Below are positions 20,254 through 27,930 of a stretch of 35,907 bases of DNA, one piece after another. Made by a program: the position numbers and the translations under genes. How positions within the stretch are numbered: position 1 is the first letter of the stretch; each line of letters starts with the position of its first letter. The notes under the pieces are model-generated. The model saw only the letters and a list, made by a program, of their open reading frames with translations, was not told where the DNA came from and did not search any database. Source of the DNA: JBFXAN01 sp050184225 (GTDB lineage: Bacteria; Chloroflexota; Dehalococcoidia; CAUJGQ01); NCBI GenBank assembly GCA_050184225.1, contig JBFXAN010000056.1, positions 1 through 35,907 of the forward strand, read 5' to 3'.

Positions 20254-21422
20254 GGGTCGAGTCGCTCCAGTTGGGTGATGGCGGCCGTGAAGCGGGCATC
20301 GGCGAGATGCCGGTCGTCACGTGGGCGGAGTCGTTGCTCATCCCAGACCTGGAGTGCCACGTCGCGCCAGTCGCCCTGGTAGTTGGCGAGCGCCGCCTCG
20401 CGCTCTTGATCGCGCTGTTCACGGACGGCGATGCGGATCGCATCCTGCTGGTTGCGTACCCTGATATTGACCAGCGCTCGCCATGCCTCTTCTTGCCATG
20501 CCGGAGTGTTCAGCCGGACCGCCCCACGAAGGAGTGACGGATCACCCGCCAGCAATGCGCGCGCAGCCGCCTGTGATTCGGCTTCAATGCCACCGAACGG
20601 CCCACCCGCGAAACCGGGATCGAAACACCGATCAACTCTATCGATCTGGCCGTGCCACCCTTCACTCAGCGGGCTGATCTCATGGCCGAAGTAGGCGGCA
20701 CACATCGCCGTCCCGAAGATCTTGCCATTCATCTGCGGGTCGGTGAGACCGTCCGCGCCGGACCATGCGACCAACTCCCACGACCACGCGGCGCCGTTGG
20801 GAACCCCGGAACCGAGATACGAGTAGACCGGGTGCGGCGCGAGGGAGCAGTTACCGGAGAGGTTGATTCTCCCTTGTGCGAACGGTGCCCAGGGGCCGAT
20901 CGCAGGACCGTACTGACTCACCGCCGCCACCGGCACCGACCAGCGGGAACCGTCCGGCATGGTGATCTCAAGGTCGAGCAATTTCTCCCGCCCGACACCG
21001 AACGTCGTGAGTCCTTGCGTCTGCCCTGAGAGGAACCAGTTATCGAGAGCTGACAGTGAGCCGGCGACTGGAATGTGCCAGACGTTGCCGAGTTTGTGAT
21101 GATCGTAGCCATACGCATGAGGCGAGAACGCGCTCCGCGCCGGCCGGTAGGTGATCGCCGCATCGACCCACGCCTGAAGAAACGCCGGCAACGCGGGCAG
21201 GGCCGGGACACTCGTCGACGGCACCCATTGCTGAGGCAGCGCCAACCCAGGATCAACGCCGGCCAACGCGCTGTATGGCCCCGCGACACCGGGCAGCATC
21301 GGCACGTGCTGGAACTCGCCCGGCACGTCAACCGGCTGAGCGCGGGCACGCGGCGCAAGGCCCAGCCCTGCCGCGGCGGTAGCGGCCAGGAACGCGAGAC
21401 GGCGGCGTGGGAAGCGGCTCAT
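20250..21422 (-). CDS. Tat-exported protein of unknown function
   Basis: 390 aa. The N-terminus FPRRRLAFLAATAAAGLGLA, then ARA, is a twin-arginine signal with a cleavage site near residue 28. The mature part is rich in Pro, Trp and Tyr and has no recognised domain. Notable segments are AYGYDHHKLGNVWHIPVAGS, GNCSLAPHPVYSYLGSG and YFGHEISPLSEGWHGQ. A helical, charged C-terminus follows (RIAVREQRDQEREAALANYQ). The ATG overlaps the stop of the 96-aa gene (ATGA). A Tat-dependent exported protein at the end of a phage lysis block is unusual; a surface-modifying or lysogenic-conversion role is possible. Confidence 0.7.
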   Translation of the reverse strand: MSRFPRRRLAFLAATAAAGLGLAPRARAQPVDVPGEFQHVPMLPGVAGPYSALAGVDPGLALPQQWVPSTSVPALPALPAFLQAWVDAAITYRPARSAFSPHAYGYDHHKLGNVWHIPVAGSLSALDNWFLSGQTQGLTTFGVGREKLLDLEITMPDGSRWSVPVAAVSQYGPAIGPWAPFAQGRINLSGNCSLAPHPVYSYLGSGVPNGAAWSWELVAWSGADGLTDPQMNGKIFGTAMCAAYFGHEISPLSEGWHGQIDRVDRCFDPGFAGGPFGGIEAESQAAARALLAGDPSLLRGAVRLNTPAWQEEAWRALVNIRVRNQQDAIRIAVREQRDQEREAALANYQGDWRDVALQVWDEQRLRPRDDRHLADARFTAAITQLERLDP

Positions 21423-21709
21423 GATGTCGCCTCCGCTTCTTCGAGCAATGCCTGAAACTCCGCGCGGAGACCGGCGTCGTCGAGATTGCCGATGTCAAAT
21501 TCTGAGAAGAGCAGCCACGCATTCGCGGTCATGTTCTCCAGATCCTCATCCTCTGTATCAGCAATCGCCTGGAGATAGCCGGCGAGCCAATGGAGAATGC
21601 TTTGCTGATCGGCCTCATTGGCGAGGAAGGCGCGGACGCGTTGCAGGTACTCGGCTCGTAGCCACGCCGCCGCCGCTGCTCGTTCGCTTGGTTTGATGCG
21701 AGTAGCCAT
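21419..21709 (-). CDS. Hypothetical helical protein
   Basis: 96 aa; ATG at 21709 with GGAGG 5 nt upstream. All-helical with an acidic end: RAEYLQRVRAFLANEADQQS, LHWLAGYLQAIADTEDEDLE, EFQALLEEAEATS. It lies between the transglycosylase-like gene and the Tat-exported protein and overlaps the latter by 4 nt. Function unknown; a chaperone for the exported neighbour is one idea without direct evidence. Confidence 0.65.
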   Translation of the reverse strand: MATRIKPSERAAAAAWLRAEYLQRVRAFLANEADQQSILHWLAGYLQAIADTEDEDLENMTANAWLLFSEFDIGNLDDAGLRAEFQALLEEAEATS

Positions 21710-21728
21710 CACTTCCTCCGCCGTCGCC

Positions 21729-22130
21729 TCAGATCAGTCGGTTGCAGCTCCAGTGCGACGCATATCCGAGTGAGAACGCGCGCGCCGCCGCCTGGACCTG
21801 CAATCGAATCGACGCCCGCGTGTAATCGAGTGCCACCTGTCGCGACTCCGGTAGCGACCACCAGATACCCCGGCCTGGATTGAATTGATACGGACCCACC
21901 TCAGAAGCCGCCCACCCGACCGCGTAGGGATTCCGCGACGACTCACAGACCGCTATCGCCAGCAGCCAATCCGCCGAGACGCCGAACCGTGCCGCGTCGT
22001 GCTCGGTCCAGGCGACGACCTCAGCCCAACTGACCGGCCGCGCTGCCTCGGTCGCCGTTGCGCTGACTGCCCAAGTCAACATCAGGGCAGCGATGAATAG
22101 ATAACACGCTTTCAGCCGTAGAAACCTCAC
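21729..22130 (-). CDS. Secreted lysozyme/transglycosylase-like protein (endolysin candidate)
   Basis: 133 aa with a signal peptide (LFIAALMLTWAVSATATEA). The mature about 105 residues show the lysozyme-like pattern: WLLAIAVCESSRNPYAVG with the catalytic Glu in CESS, then GPYQFNPGRGIWW and a final RAFSLGYASHWSCN. This matches the small SLT-like domains of phage and secreted muramidases. GTG start with GGAGAGG close upstream. It lies a few genes downstream of the holin-like gene, so it may be the signal-exported endolysin of the phage. Confidence 0.75.
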   Translation of the reverse strand: MRFLRLKACYLFIAALMLTWAVSATATEAARPVSWAEVVAWTEHDAARFGVSADWLLAIAVCESSRNPYAVGWAASEVGPYQFNPGRGIWWSLPESRQVALDYTRASIRLQVQAAARAFSLGYASHWSCNRLI

Positions 22131-22143
22131 GAGCCTCTCCGAT

Positions 22144-22239
22144 TTAGGAACCGCCGATCAACGCCGCCGTGTTGATGACGATCACGCCCACGAAATACAA
22201 CGTCGCGATGATGAAGAACGCGAGTATCACGTAGCGCAC
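22144..22239 (-). CDS. Single-span membrane peptide (31 aa)
   Basis: GTG start, protein MRYVILAFFIIATLYFVGVI continuing VINTAALIGGS. It is almost wholly one hydrophobic helix. AAAGGA lies about 11 nt upstream. It lies in the lysis block between the 47-aa and transglycosylase-like genes, so a small holin or pinholin-type role is plausible but unproven. Confidence 0.5.
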   Translation of the reverse strand: MRYVILAFFIIATLYFVGVIVINTAALIGGS

Positions 22240-22257
22240 GGTGGTTCCGTCCTTTCT

Positions 22258-22401
22258 TCAGGTGCTGGCACACTGGCCGTTGAGAACACGCGGGCGCACC
22301 ATCTCCACCAACACCACCAGGAGCGCAGCCCGGCGTCCCAGACGAGCGTGTACCCACCACACCGAGGGCAGCGAGCGCGGTGCTCCACGGCGCATCACCA
22401 T
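22258..22401 (-). CDS. Small basic protein (47 aa) coupled to the metallopeptidase gene
   Basis: ATG overlapping the metallopeptidase stop (TGATG). Protein MVMRRGAPRSLPSVWWVHAR, then a hydrophobic RRAALLVVLVEMV. It is possibly membrane-inserted. Only the coupling and hydrophobic segment support it. Confidence 0.4.
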   Translation of the reverse strand: MVMRRGAPRSLPSVWWVHARLGRRAALLVVLVEMVRPRVLNGQCAST

Positions 22402-23444
22402 CACGGCACCGCCGTCCACTCGTCGAGCCAGACGATCGTTCCGTCCGGCTGAATCTCAACGCGGTGACTCCACCCCGCCGCATCAGGTGGCAGCGGCGCG
22501 GTATCGCTCCGGGTGACGCACCACGTATCCCACGCCGCATAGCCCGCCGGACAGTCGCCCGCCTTCGGCAGCCAGATCTCAATCGCGATCTGGCGGGCCG
22601 GTGGCGGTCCCGGCGATGGCTCCGGTGGCACCCCCGGCACGGGGATGTCGTAATACCCGTAGGCATAGAACCAATCCGCGGGTTCCAATCCTCGCGCTGC
22701 CGGCTCGCTGCACGACGCCCCCCGGCCCAGATCGACCGGCGTCATCACCGAGGGCACCGGCTGGCCGTTCGCCGGATCGAGAATCACCCCGCAGGGGTTA
22801 TGTCCGAGGTTGAGGGCGAGATGCTGCAGTTCGTGCGCGTAGGTCGTGCGGAGCACCTGGAGCCGGTTCGGGCGCGTATCGGTGTAGGCCGGGTTGTGTG
22901 TCACCCGCCCGGAGCGATCGGAGAGGTAGACGGCGCAGCCGACCGCCTGATCCATGCCGCAGTCGATCGCGGCCCGACCCTCCCCTGCCCAATACGCCGG
23001 ATTCGCGCAATCCTCCACCCACCGCACGTTCTGCGGGAACGCCGCCGCCAGGTCGTTGAGGATGTCGCGGACGATATCATTCAGGTCCGCGTCACCGAGT
23101 AAGCACCATCGCTGCGTTTTGCCCTCGGCAACGTCGGCGTTGTACCAGGTCATCAGCGGCGCTGCCGGTTCGGCGGTCCCCTCCGGCAGCGCCGTCGTCA
23201 GTGCCACCGGACGCCCTGGCTTTGCCTCTTCCACCGTCGCCGCCGTGACATTGCTCTTGGGTACGGTCAGGTCAAGGTCGGCCCGTCCCGCCGTCAGCGC
23301 CGTCGCCTGATAGAGTTGTTCGCCCCGGACGAACTCGGTGATCGGCTCCCGCGCGACGGCCAGTGCGACGAGCACGAGCACGCCGGCGATCAGCGCCACC
23401 GTCCAGCGTGACGGCGCCCGCAGATTGAGCACTCGCTTTCGCAT
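22401..23444 (-). CDS. Membrane-anchored HExxH metallopeptidase-like protein
   Basis: 347 aa from the ATG that overlaps the holin stop (TGATG); a GTG one codon earlier is possible. The N-terminus has a single membrane span, RWTVALIAGVLVLVALAVA. The zinc motif lies in TYAHELQHLALNLGH (about residues 208-222): HExxH with a further Gly-His six residues on, near but not equal to the metzincin spacing. Paired cysteines and a C-terminal Pro-rich part (PPEPSPGPPPARQ), then a Cys/Trp-rich tail, suggest an extracellular domain. Secreted zinc proteases are uncommon in phage lysis blocks. It may cut host surface proteins or a phage tail protein. Confidence 0.7.
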   Translation of the reverse strand: MRKRVLNLRAPSRWTVALIAGVLVLVALAVAREPITEFVRGEQLYQATALTAGRADLDLTVPKSNVTAATVEEAKPGRPVALTTALPEGTAEPAAPLMTWYNADVAEGKTQRWCLLGDADLNDIVRDILNDLAAAFPQNVRWVEDCANPAYWAGEGRAAIDCGMDQAVGCAVYLSDRSGRVTHNPAYTDTRPNRLQVLRTTYAHELQHLALNLGHNPCGVILDPANGQPVPSVMTPVDLGRGASCSEPAARGLEPADWFYAYGYYDIPVPGVPPEPSPGPPPARQIAIEIWLPKAGDCPAGYAAWDTWCVTRSDTAPLPPDAAGWSHRVEIQPDGTIVWLDEWTAVP

Positions 23445-23758
23445 CACGCCGCCTCACCCGCCCGCGCGACCGCTTTGGTGCCGGTGTAAATACCCTGTGC
23501 CGCGAGGCCGCTACCGAGGCCCGCCGCCAGCGTCGTAATCGCGCCGACCACGCCTTCCTGCTCAACCGGCCCGTAACCCGCCAGCGTGAGCGCGTACATC
23601 AGCCCCACCGAGACGAGATAGGCGAGCAGCGCCGTCGTGCCGCCGCCGAGCGTCGCCATCCACGGCACGCGGACCGCGATCGCCTTGATCACCTGGACAA
23701 TGAGGCTACTGGCTGCGCCTACAGCAACCACAGACACTCCTAACGAGGTCACATCCAT
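23444..23758 (-). CDS. Phage holin-like protein
   Basis: 104 aa with three hydrophobic segments: VVAVGAASSLIVQVIKAIAV, TALLAYLVSVGLMYALTLAG, and ITTLAAGLGSGLAAQGIYTG. The C-terminus is short and charged. Length, topology and a site next to lysis-like genes fit a holin. It overlaps the metallopeptidase gene by its stop codon. Confidence 0.75.
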   Translation of the reverse strand: MDVTSLGVSVVAVGAASSLIVQVIKAIAVRVPWMATLGGGTTALLAYLVSVGLMYALTLAGYGPVEQEGVVGAITTLAAGLGSGLAAQGIYTGTKAVARAGEAA

Positions 23759-23768
23759 CTCCGTCCTC

Positions 23769-24101
23769 CTATCCGTTCACCTCGCGCTTGATGCACAGCA
23801 GTGCATGATCCTCTGGCTTCATCTCGATCTCGTCGAGGACTTGCTGCGACGGGCGCTTGTGGTTCTGCCCCTCGTTGTCCAGGCACCAGAGACAGAGCAC
23901 AGCGCCGTTCGGCCAGGCCGCGACCACGTCGTCGGGAAGGGTGTACGAGTGGCAAATCGTGCAGCATCCCGGCCCCTTCGCCTCCTGGCGCACCAACTCC
24001 GGCGGTGTCTCGATTGCCGGCGTCCACGGCTTCGGGCACGGGCACGCGCTGATCGCGATCCCATGGGTCAGGCACCAGCCAAACGACGTGTGACCGTCCA
24101 T
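23769..24101 (-). CDS. Small Cys-rich hypothetical protein
   Basis: 110 aa from MDGHTSFGWCLTHGIAISAC. Cysteine pairs include CPCPK, CCTICHSY and CLWCLDN, so it is probably a zinc-binding protein with two knuckles. It ends with a charged helix, EMKPEDHALLCIKREVNG. It sits between the coiled-coil membrane protein and the holin. Function unknown. Confidence 0.6.
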   Translation of the reverse strand: MDGHTSFGWCLTHGIAISACPCPKPWTPAIETPPELVRQEAKGPGCCTICHSYTLPDDVVAAWPNGAVLCLWCLDNEGQNHKRPSQQVLDEIEMKPEDHALLCIKREVNG

Positions 24102-24114
24102 CGCCGCACCTCTG

Positions 24115-24414
24115 CTACCCCCAGACCGCGATCCCGACCATCGCCAGGATCGTGGCGAAGGCAAACGCGGCGATCGCATAACTCACGCCGGTGCTGCCCC
24201 GCCATTGCTGCACGCGGGACTCCCGATCCCGCGCCGCCCGGTCCTCATCCAGCCGTGTTTCGACCCGGACCAATCGCTCACGCGAGTCCGATGCATCCTT
24301 GCGGATACCGTCAACGATCTTCTCGACGGACGCCTGTCGGTCCGCGAGCGTCGTCAGCGCCCGCTGAATCCCGCTCAACTCGGCACAGATCGCTCGCGAT
24401 TCATCCGCCGTCAT
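24115..24414 (-). CDS. Coiled-coil protein with C-terminal membrane span (XhlA/spanin-like)
   Basis: 99 aa. A long charged coiled coil (residues about 5-70, including SVEKIVDGIRKDASDSRERL) is followed by a single C-terminal span, YAIAAFAFATILAMVGIAVW. This plan matches XhlA-type lysis accessory proteins. The neighbour holin supports a lysis role. Confidence 0.7.
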   Translation of the reverse strand: MTADESRAICAELSGIQRALTTLADRQASVEKIVDGIRKDASDSRERLVRVETRLDEDRAARDRESRVQQWRGSTGVSYAIAAFAFATILAMVGIAVWG

Positions 24415-24450
24415 CGCTCACACCTCCGCATGGTGATCAGGCCAGGTGTG

Positions 24451-24600
24451 CTAGCAGCCGGGCGCCTGGAGCGCCTGGGCAATCGGGAAGAGCAGCGGGA
24501 ACCCGGACCCGCCAGACGGCGGCGGCGGGAGCGTCGGCACCGGCACCGGGAATAGCCAGATCGGGAAGACCGGCAAGAACGTCGGAATACCAATTTCCAT
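24451..24600 (-). CDS. Proline-rich hydrophobic peptide (49 aa)
   Basis: MEIGIPTFLPVFPIWLFPVP, then VPTLPPPPSGGSGFPLL and a final ALQAPGC. AGGAGG lies about 8 nt upstream of the ATG. It is very rich in Pro, Phe and Leu. It lies just past a GC hairpin, between the tail-tip gene and the lysis block. Function unknown. Confidence 0.5.
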   Translation of the reverse strand: MEIGIPTFLPVFPIWLFPVPVPTLPPPPSGGSGFPLLFPIAQALQAPGC

Positions 24601-24625
24601 CGCGTGTCCCTCCTGGACATGACTA

Positions 24626-24648
24626 AGGCCGGGGCAACACCCCGGCCT
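24626..24648 (-). terminator. GC hairpin after the tail genes
   Basis: AGGCCGGGG (24626-24634) and CCCCGGCCT (24640-24648) form a 9-bp stem with loop CAACA. On the minus strand only TT follows. A near copy of this stem occurs at 35751-35771. It may attenuate late transcription before the lysis genes. Confidence 0.5.
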
Positions 24649-24676
24649 GCGTACTACTCCGCACCCCGCCGCCGCC

Positions 24677-25801
24677 TTACGACGACTGCGAGGTGATAAT
24701 CGGCCACAACAGCGGGAACGTCGGCGGACCGAGGATCTCCTTCGTCACCCGCTGCAATCGCACGCCAAATTGCGACGACGAGCGCCGCACCCGGCTCGGC
24801 ACCGGCACCAGGGCGCCGATCGTCGCCACACCCCCCACCGGCACCGGCAGCCGCTCCACCTCGAGGGCGAGCACCGCCGACCCCTCGGTGTAGGTCCGGC
24901 TCAGTACCCGCACGACCGGGCACGTGTCCGTGAACCCGATCGTGGTGCTCAACTTCAGCGCCATCCCCTCACGTACGCCGGCCCAGTGGCCGCCGACGTC
25001 ACGCAGTCCCACCGTCCAGGTGTGATCGGCCTCGAACGACTGGTAGAGCGAGCCGATCGCCTGGAGCGCCTGCCGGGCAAAGATCGTCTCCGACGTCGTC
25101 TCGATTCGCGCCGTTTGCCACGGGGTTGTCGTCGCCCGCGCGTCGATCGCGTCGAGCTCGCGGCCGCCATCGTCGCGCGTGTAGACCCGCCGGATGCGGT
25201 CGTTGTGGTCGATCGTTCGCCGGGGCCGCACCAGGTCCACCCCGTTCGACAGCCACGGCTCGTACGCCGTCGCCAGCGGCGGCAGCCAGTTGACCATCGA
25301 CCCGCTGATCGATAGCTCCTGCCCGGTCAACTGTTGCAGCGTGCTGACGACGCTGCCCGTGTCCTGGCCGGTGAGGTCGAAACTGATCAGCGGCGGCGCC
25401 AGCGTGAACCGACCCGGCACCAACAGCGACGAGCCGCGCGCGCCGAACACCTGCGTCACGACCTGCTTGACGATCGCCCCGGCCGGTTGATTCGTGATCG
25501 TCTGGTCGCGCGGCACCGGCAGCGATTTGAGCAGCCGCGAGATGTGGACGCACTGGAGATCAACGCCGTCCTCATCCTCGTCAACCGCCATCGCCAGGCC
25601 GTGCCAGGCGCCCAACTGCCCCGGATTGATCGTGATCGGCACCGCGTCGATCTCGGCGTCGGCGAGGTAGTCCGGGTGATGCGCCGGCGACGTGCGCGGT
25701 ACGAACACCGCCGCGTCGCCGTCCTGGAGCGTGGCCGCCGCCCGGTAGGTCACTCTCACCGGCAGGTCGAACCAATCGCCACCCAACTGCACCATCGACA
25801 T
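24677..25801 (-). CDS. Phage tail-tip/baseplate protein
   Basis: 374 aa from ATG at 25801, 2 bp after the stop of the distal tail gene; an extended frame running to 26170 overlaps that gene and is rejected. Segments include LGGDWFDLPVRVTYRAAATL, VDLQCVHISRLLKSLPVP, and a beta-rich C-terminal half with EVERLPVPVGG. In size and place (tape measure, distal tail protein, this gene) it corresponds to a siphovirus tail hub or tail-associated protein. No enzymatic motif seen. Confidence 0.7.
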   Translation of the reverse strand: MSMVQLGGDWFDLPVRVTYRAAATLQDGDAAVFVPRTSPAHHPDYLADAEIDAVPITINPGQLGAWHGLAMAVDEDEDGVDLQCVHISRLLKSLPVPRDQTITNQPAGAIVKQVVTQVFGARGSSLLVPGRFTLAPPLISFDLTGQDTGSVVSTLQQLTGQELSISGSMVNWLPPLATAYEPWLSNGVDLVRPRRTIDHNDRIRRVYTRDDGGRELDAIDARATTTPWQTARIETTSETIFARQALQAIGSLYQSFEADHTWTVGLRDVGGHWAGVREGMALKLSTTIGFTDTCPVVRVLSRTYTEGSAVLALEVERLPVPVGGVATIGALVPVPSRVRRSSSQFGVRLQRVTKEILGPPTFPLLWPIITSQSS

Positions 25802-25803
25802 GG

Positions 25804-27930
25804 CTACACCGCCAGCCGAGTTCTGTACGTGAAGGCGACGGTGTAGAGCGCCTCCTCCGTCAGGTGCAGCGCCGTGCCGCTCAGGTAGAGCACGTCGCCC
25901 GCATCCGGCCCTTCGGAGTCCAGCACACGGAAGTCGGCGACAATCGCCGTCCGGTCGCTCTCCGCGATCACGCGCAGGCCCGCGACGAACTGCCAGCCGA
26001 CGACGAGCGTATGACTGGTATCCGTCTCGGCCGCCGCTTCCGCCCCGCCCGACTCGCGGACGGTCATCAACAGCGCCTTGCCGATCAGGTTGCTCCCCGC
26101 CGGCACGTACACCCACCCGCCGGCGCGGGCGATCCAGCCGGTGGTTGTGCCGCTGATCGTGTGTGACCATTTCGCGTTGAGCGTTTCGTTGTTGGTGTCC
26201 GAGGTCAGTTTGAGCGAGGCCCGCGTGCCGGGCCGGACGGCCCCCGTTTCGACGGTAATCGTCGTGTCGCCGTCGTCGGTCCAGCCGGTCGTGCCGGACT
26301 CACCGCTCGGATTGGTGATCTCGTTCTCGCCGGCCGAGTTGGCCCAGGCGTTCAGGCCCGGCTCCAACGGGAACACGAGCGCCTTGTTCGACGGCGTGAT
26401 CTCGCCGTAGAGCTGCCCCGACTCCACCCGGATCGCGCCGCGCTGCTCGCAGTCGATCACGAGGTCCACGTCGTCGAGATAGACGGCGTGGATCACCGAC
26501 GCCGCCGCCGGGTCGGGGTGGCCGAAGCGGATCACGTCACCGGTGGCGAGGTTGACGAGCCGGTGGTCGAGCTTCCGCGCCGTGACGGGTGTCGCCACGC
26601 TGACGGTCGGATTGCTCGCCAGCGCGAGGGCGAAGTCACCGGAGGCGGAGAGCGTGAGTTCCCCGGTGCTGGCCGAGACGTTCGGCTCAATCCCGACCGC
26701 GATCACGAAGGCGTTGTCCAGGTCAACGGCCGTCGTCACCGTGCCGTCGCTGGTCGTCGTCCAGGCGTCCCGCCAAGCAAGATCCCCCGGCACCAGATAG
26801 CGGACGAAGGCGCGGCCGTTGTTCGTCATCGACGCCGTCGCTCGGCTGAGGCCGGAGAGGGCACTCGATGCCCCGGCGACGGCGCCGCCGACGATCATGA
26901 TCATCGAGTCGTAGGCCAGGTCGGTGATGAGCGCGCTGGCCGGGTCTTGCAACGTGAACACGAGCGACCCGCCCGACTGCGAGGTGATGAACCCGCGCTT
27001 GTCCGAGAACTGCGCGCCGGTATTGCCCGGATACCAGACGCCGGAGATGTTGTCGGCGTGCGTGTGGAGGATGTTGTCGAACGTCCACACCCAGTTGGTG
27101 TTGCTCCAATTGCTGTCGGTGAACGCCCGCCCGTGTGCCGGGAGTTGGCTCGCGGTGAGGGTGTTGCTGATCGAGCTACCGAAGTAGATATCAACCGTGA
27201 CGGAGCCGCCCGCCTGGGGGATGTCCAGATCGACGATGACATCGGTTGTCGCCGTGTTCGGGTCGCGCACGGTGAACGGGATCTCGCGATGATTACAGAA
27301 GACGATGAAGTCCGCCGCCGTCGTTGCGCCGACGCCCTGGCCGTCGAACGTCAGCATCACCGGGTAGGCGTGGGCGCCGGAGTTGAGCGTGTCGGTGATC
27401 GTCGCCCGCGCGTGGTTGAGCGTGGAGGTGATCGGCGTGATCGTGATCACCGGCAGCGCCACGGTATTGCCGGCGTTGGTCAGCGGGCTGCTACTATCGG
27501 TCGTGGTCGCGACGGCTTCCCAGGCGGGATCGGCCATCTGGAAGATCAGCACCCGCGCCACGTCTGCCGACGCGCTCATCGGCAGGTTTGGGTAGTTGCC
27601 GAGGTCGATCACCGACGCCATCACCCGGTAGTCGGCGTTCTCCCACTCCACGACGAGCGGGCGGGCGACGCCGTCGGCACGGAACACCCCCGCCGCGATC
27701 CGCCACCAGGCATCACGGTCGGCGTTGGCCGTGCTCCCCGGCTGCAACTCACAGCGGAGCTCGCGCGGGAGCACCCCCTGGCCATCCTGGATCGGCGCGT
27801 CGCCAAGCCGGTCACGCAGTACCGTCCGCGATTGCAGCCGCCAATCGGTGTCGGTGGAGACGTGGAGATCATAGGGCGTGCCGGTAGAGCCGACGGGGAC
27901 GCCGCCGTAGGACTTGATCACGACCGCCAT
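25804..27930 (-). CDS. Phage distal tail (Dit-like) protein with large C-terminal extension
   Basis: 708 aa. The first about 150 residues follow the phage tail-family N-terminus: PYDLHVSTDTDWRLQSRTVL, PRELRCELQPG, FQMADPAWEAV. The remainder is beta-rich, Thr/Ser-rich modules that look like carbohydrate-binding or Ig-like domains: VTVDIYFGSSISNTL, ENEITNPSGESGTTGW and WIARAGGWVYVPAG. The extra modules suggest a receptor-binding role at the tail tip. Its ATG overlaps the end of the tape measure gene by 1 nt. Confidence 0.8.
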   Translation of the reverse strand: MAVVIKSYGGVPVGSTGTPYDLHVSTDTDWRLQSRTVLRDRLGDAPIQDGQGVLPRELRCELQPGSTANADRDAWWRIAAGVFRADGVARPLVVEWENADYRVMASVIDLGNYPNLPMSASADVARVLIFQMADPAWEAVATTTDSSSPLTNAGNTVALPVITITPITSTLNHARATITDTLNSGAHAYPVMLTFDGQGVGATTAADFIVFCNHREIPFTVRDPNTATTDVIVDLDIPQAGGSVTVDIYFGSSISNTLTASQLPAHGRAFTDSNWSNTNWVWTFDNILHTHADNISGVWYPGNTGAQFSDKRGFITSQSGGSLVFTLQDPASALITDLAYDSMIMIVGGAVAGASSALSGLSRATASMTNNGRAFVRYLVPGDLAWRDAWTTTSDGTVTTAVDLDNAFVIAVGIEPNVSASTGELTLSASGDFALALASNPTVSVATPVTARKLDHRLVNLATGDVIRFGHPDPAAASVIHAVYLDDVDLVIDCEQRGAIRVESGQLYGEITPSNKALVFPLEPGLNAWANSAGENEITNPSGESGTTGWTDDGDTTITVETGAVRPGTRASLKLTSDTNNETLNAKWSHTISGTTTGWIARAGGWVYVPAGSNLIGKALLMTVRESGGAEAAAETDTSHTLVVGWQFVAGLRVIAESDRTAIVADFRVLDSEGPDAGDVLYLSGTALHLTEEALYTVAFTYRTRLAV

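Noticed and set aside
24677..26170. Tail-tip gene starting at 26170
   Set aside because: The first 123 codons overlap the distal tail gene in another frame and are Arg/Gly-rich; ATG at 25801 directly follows the previous stop.
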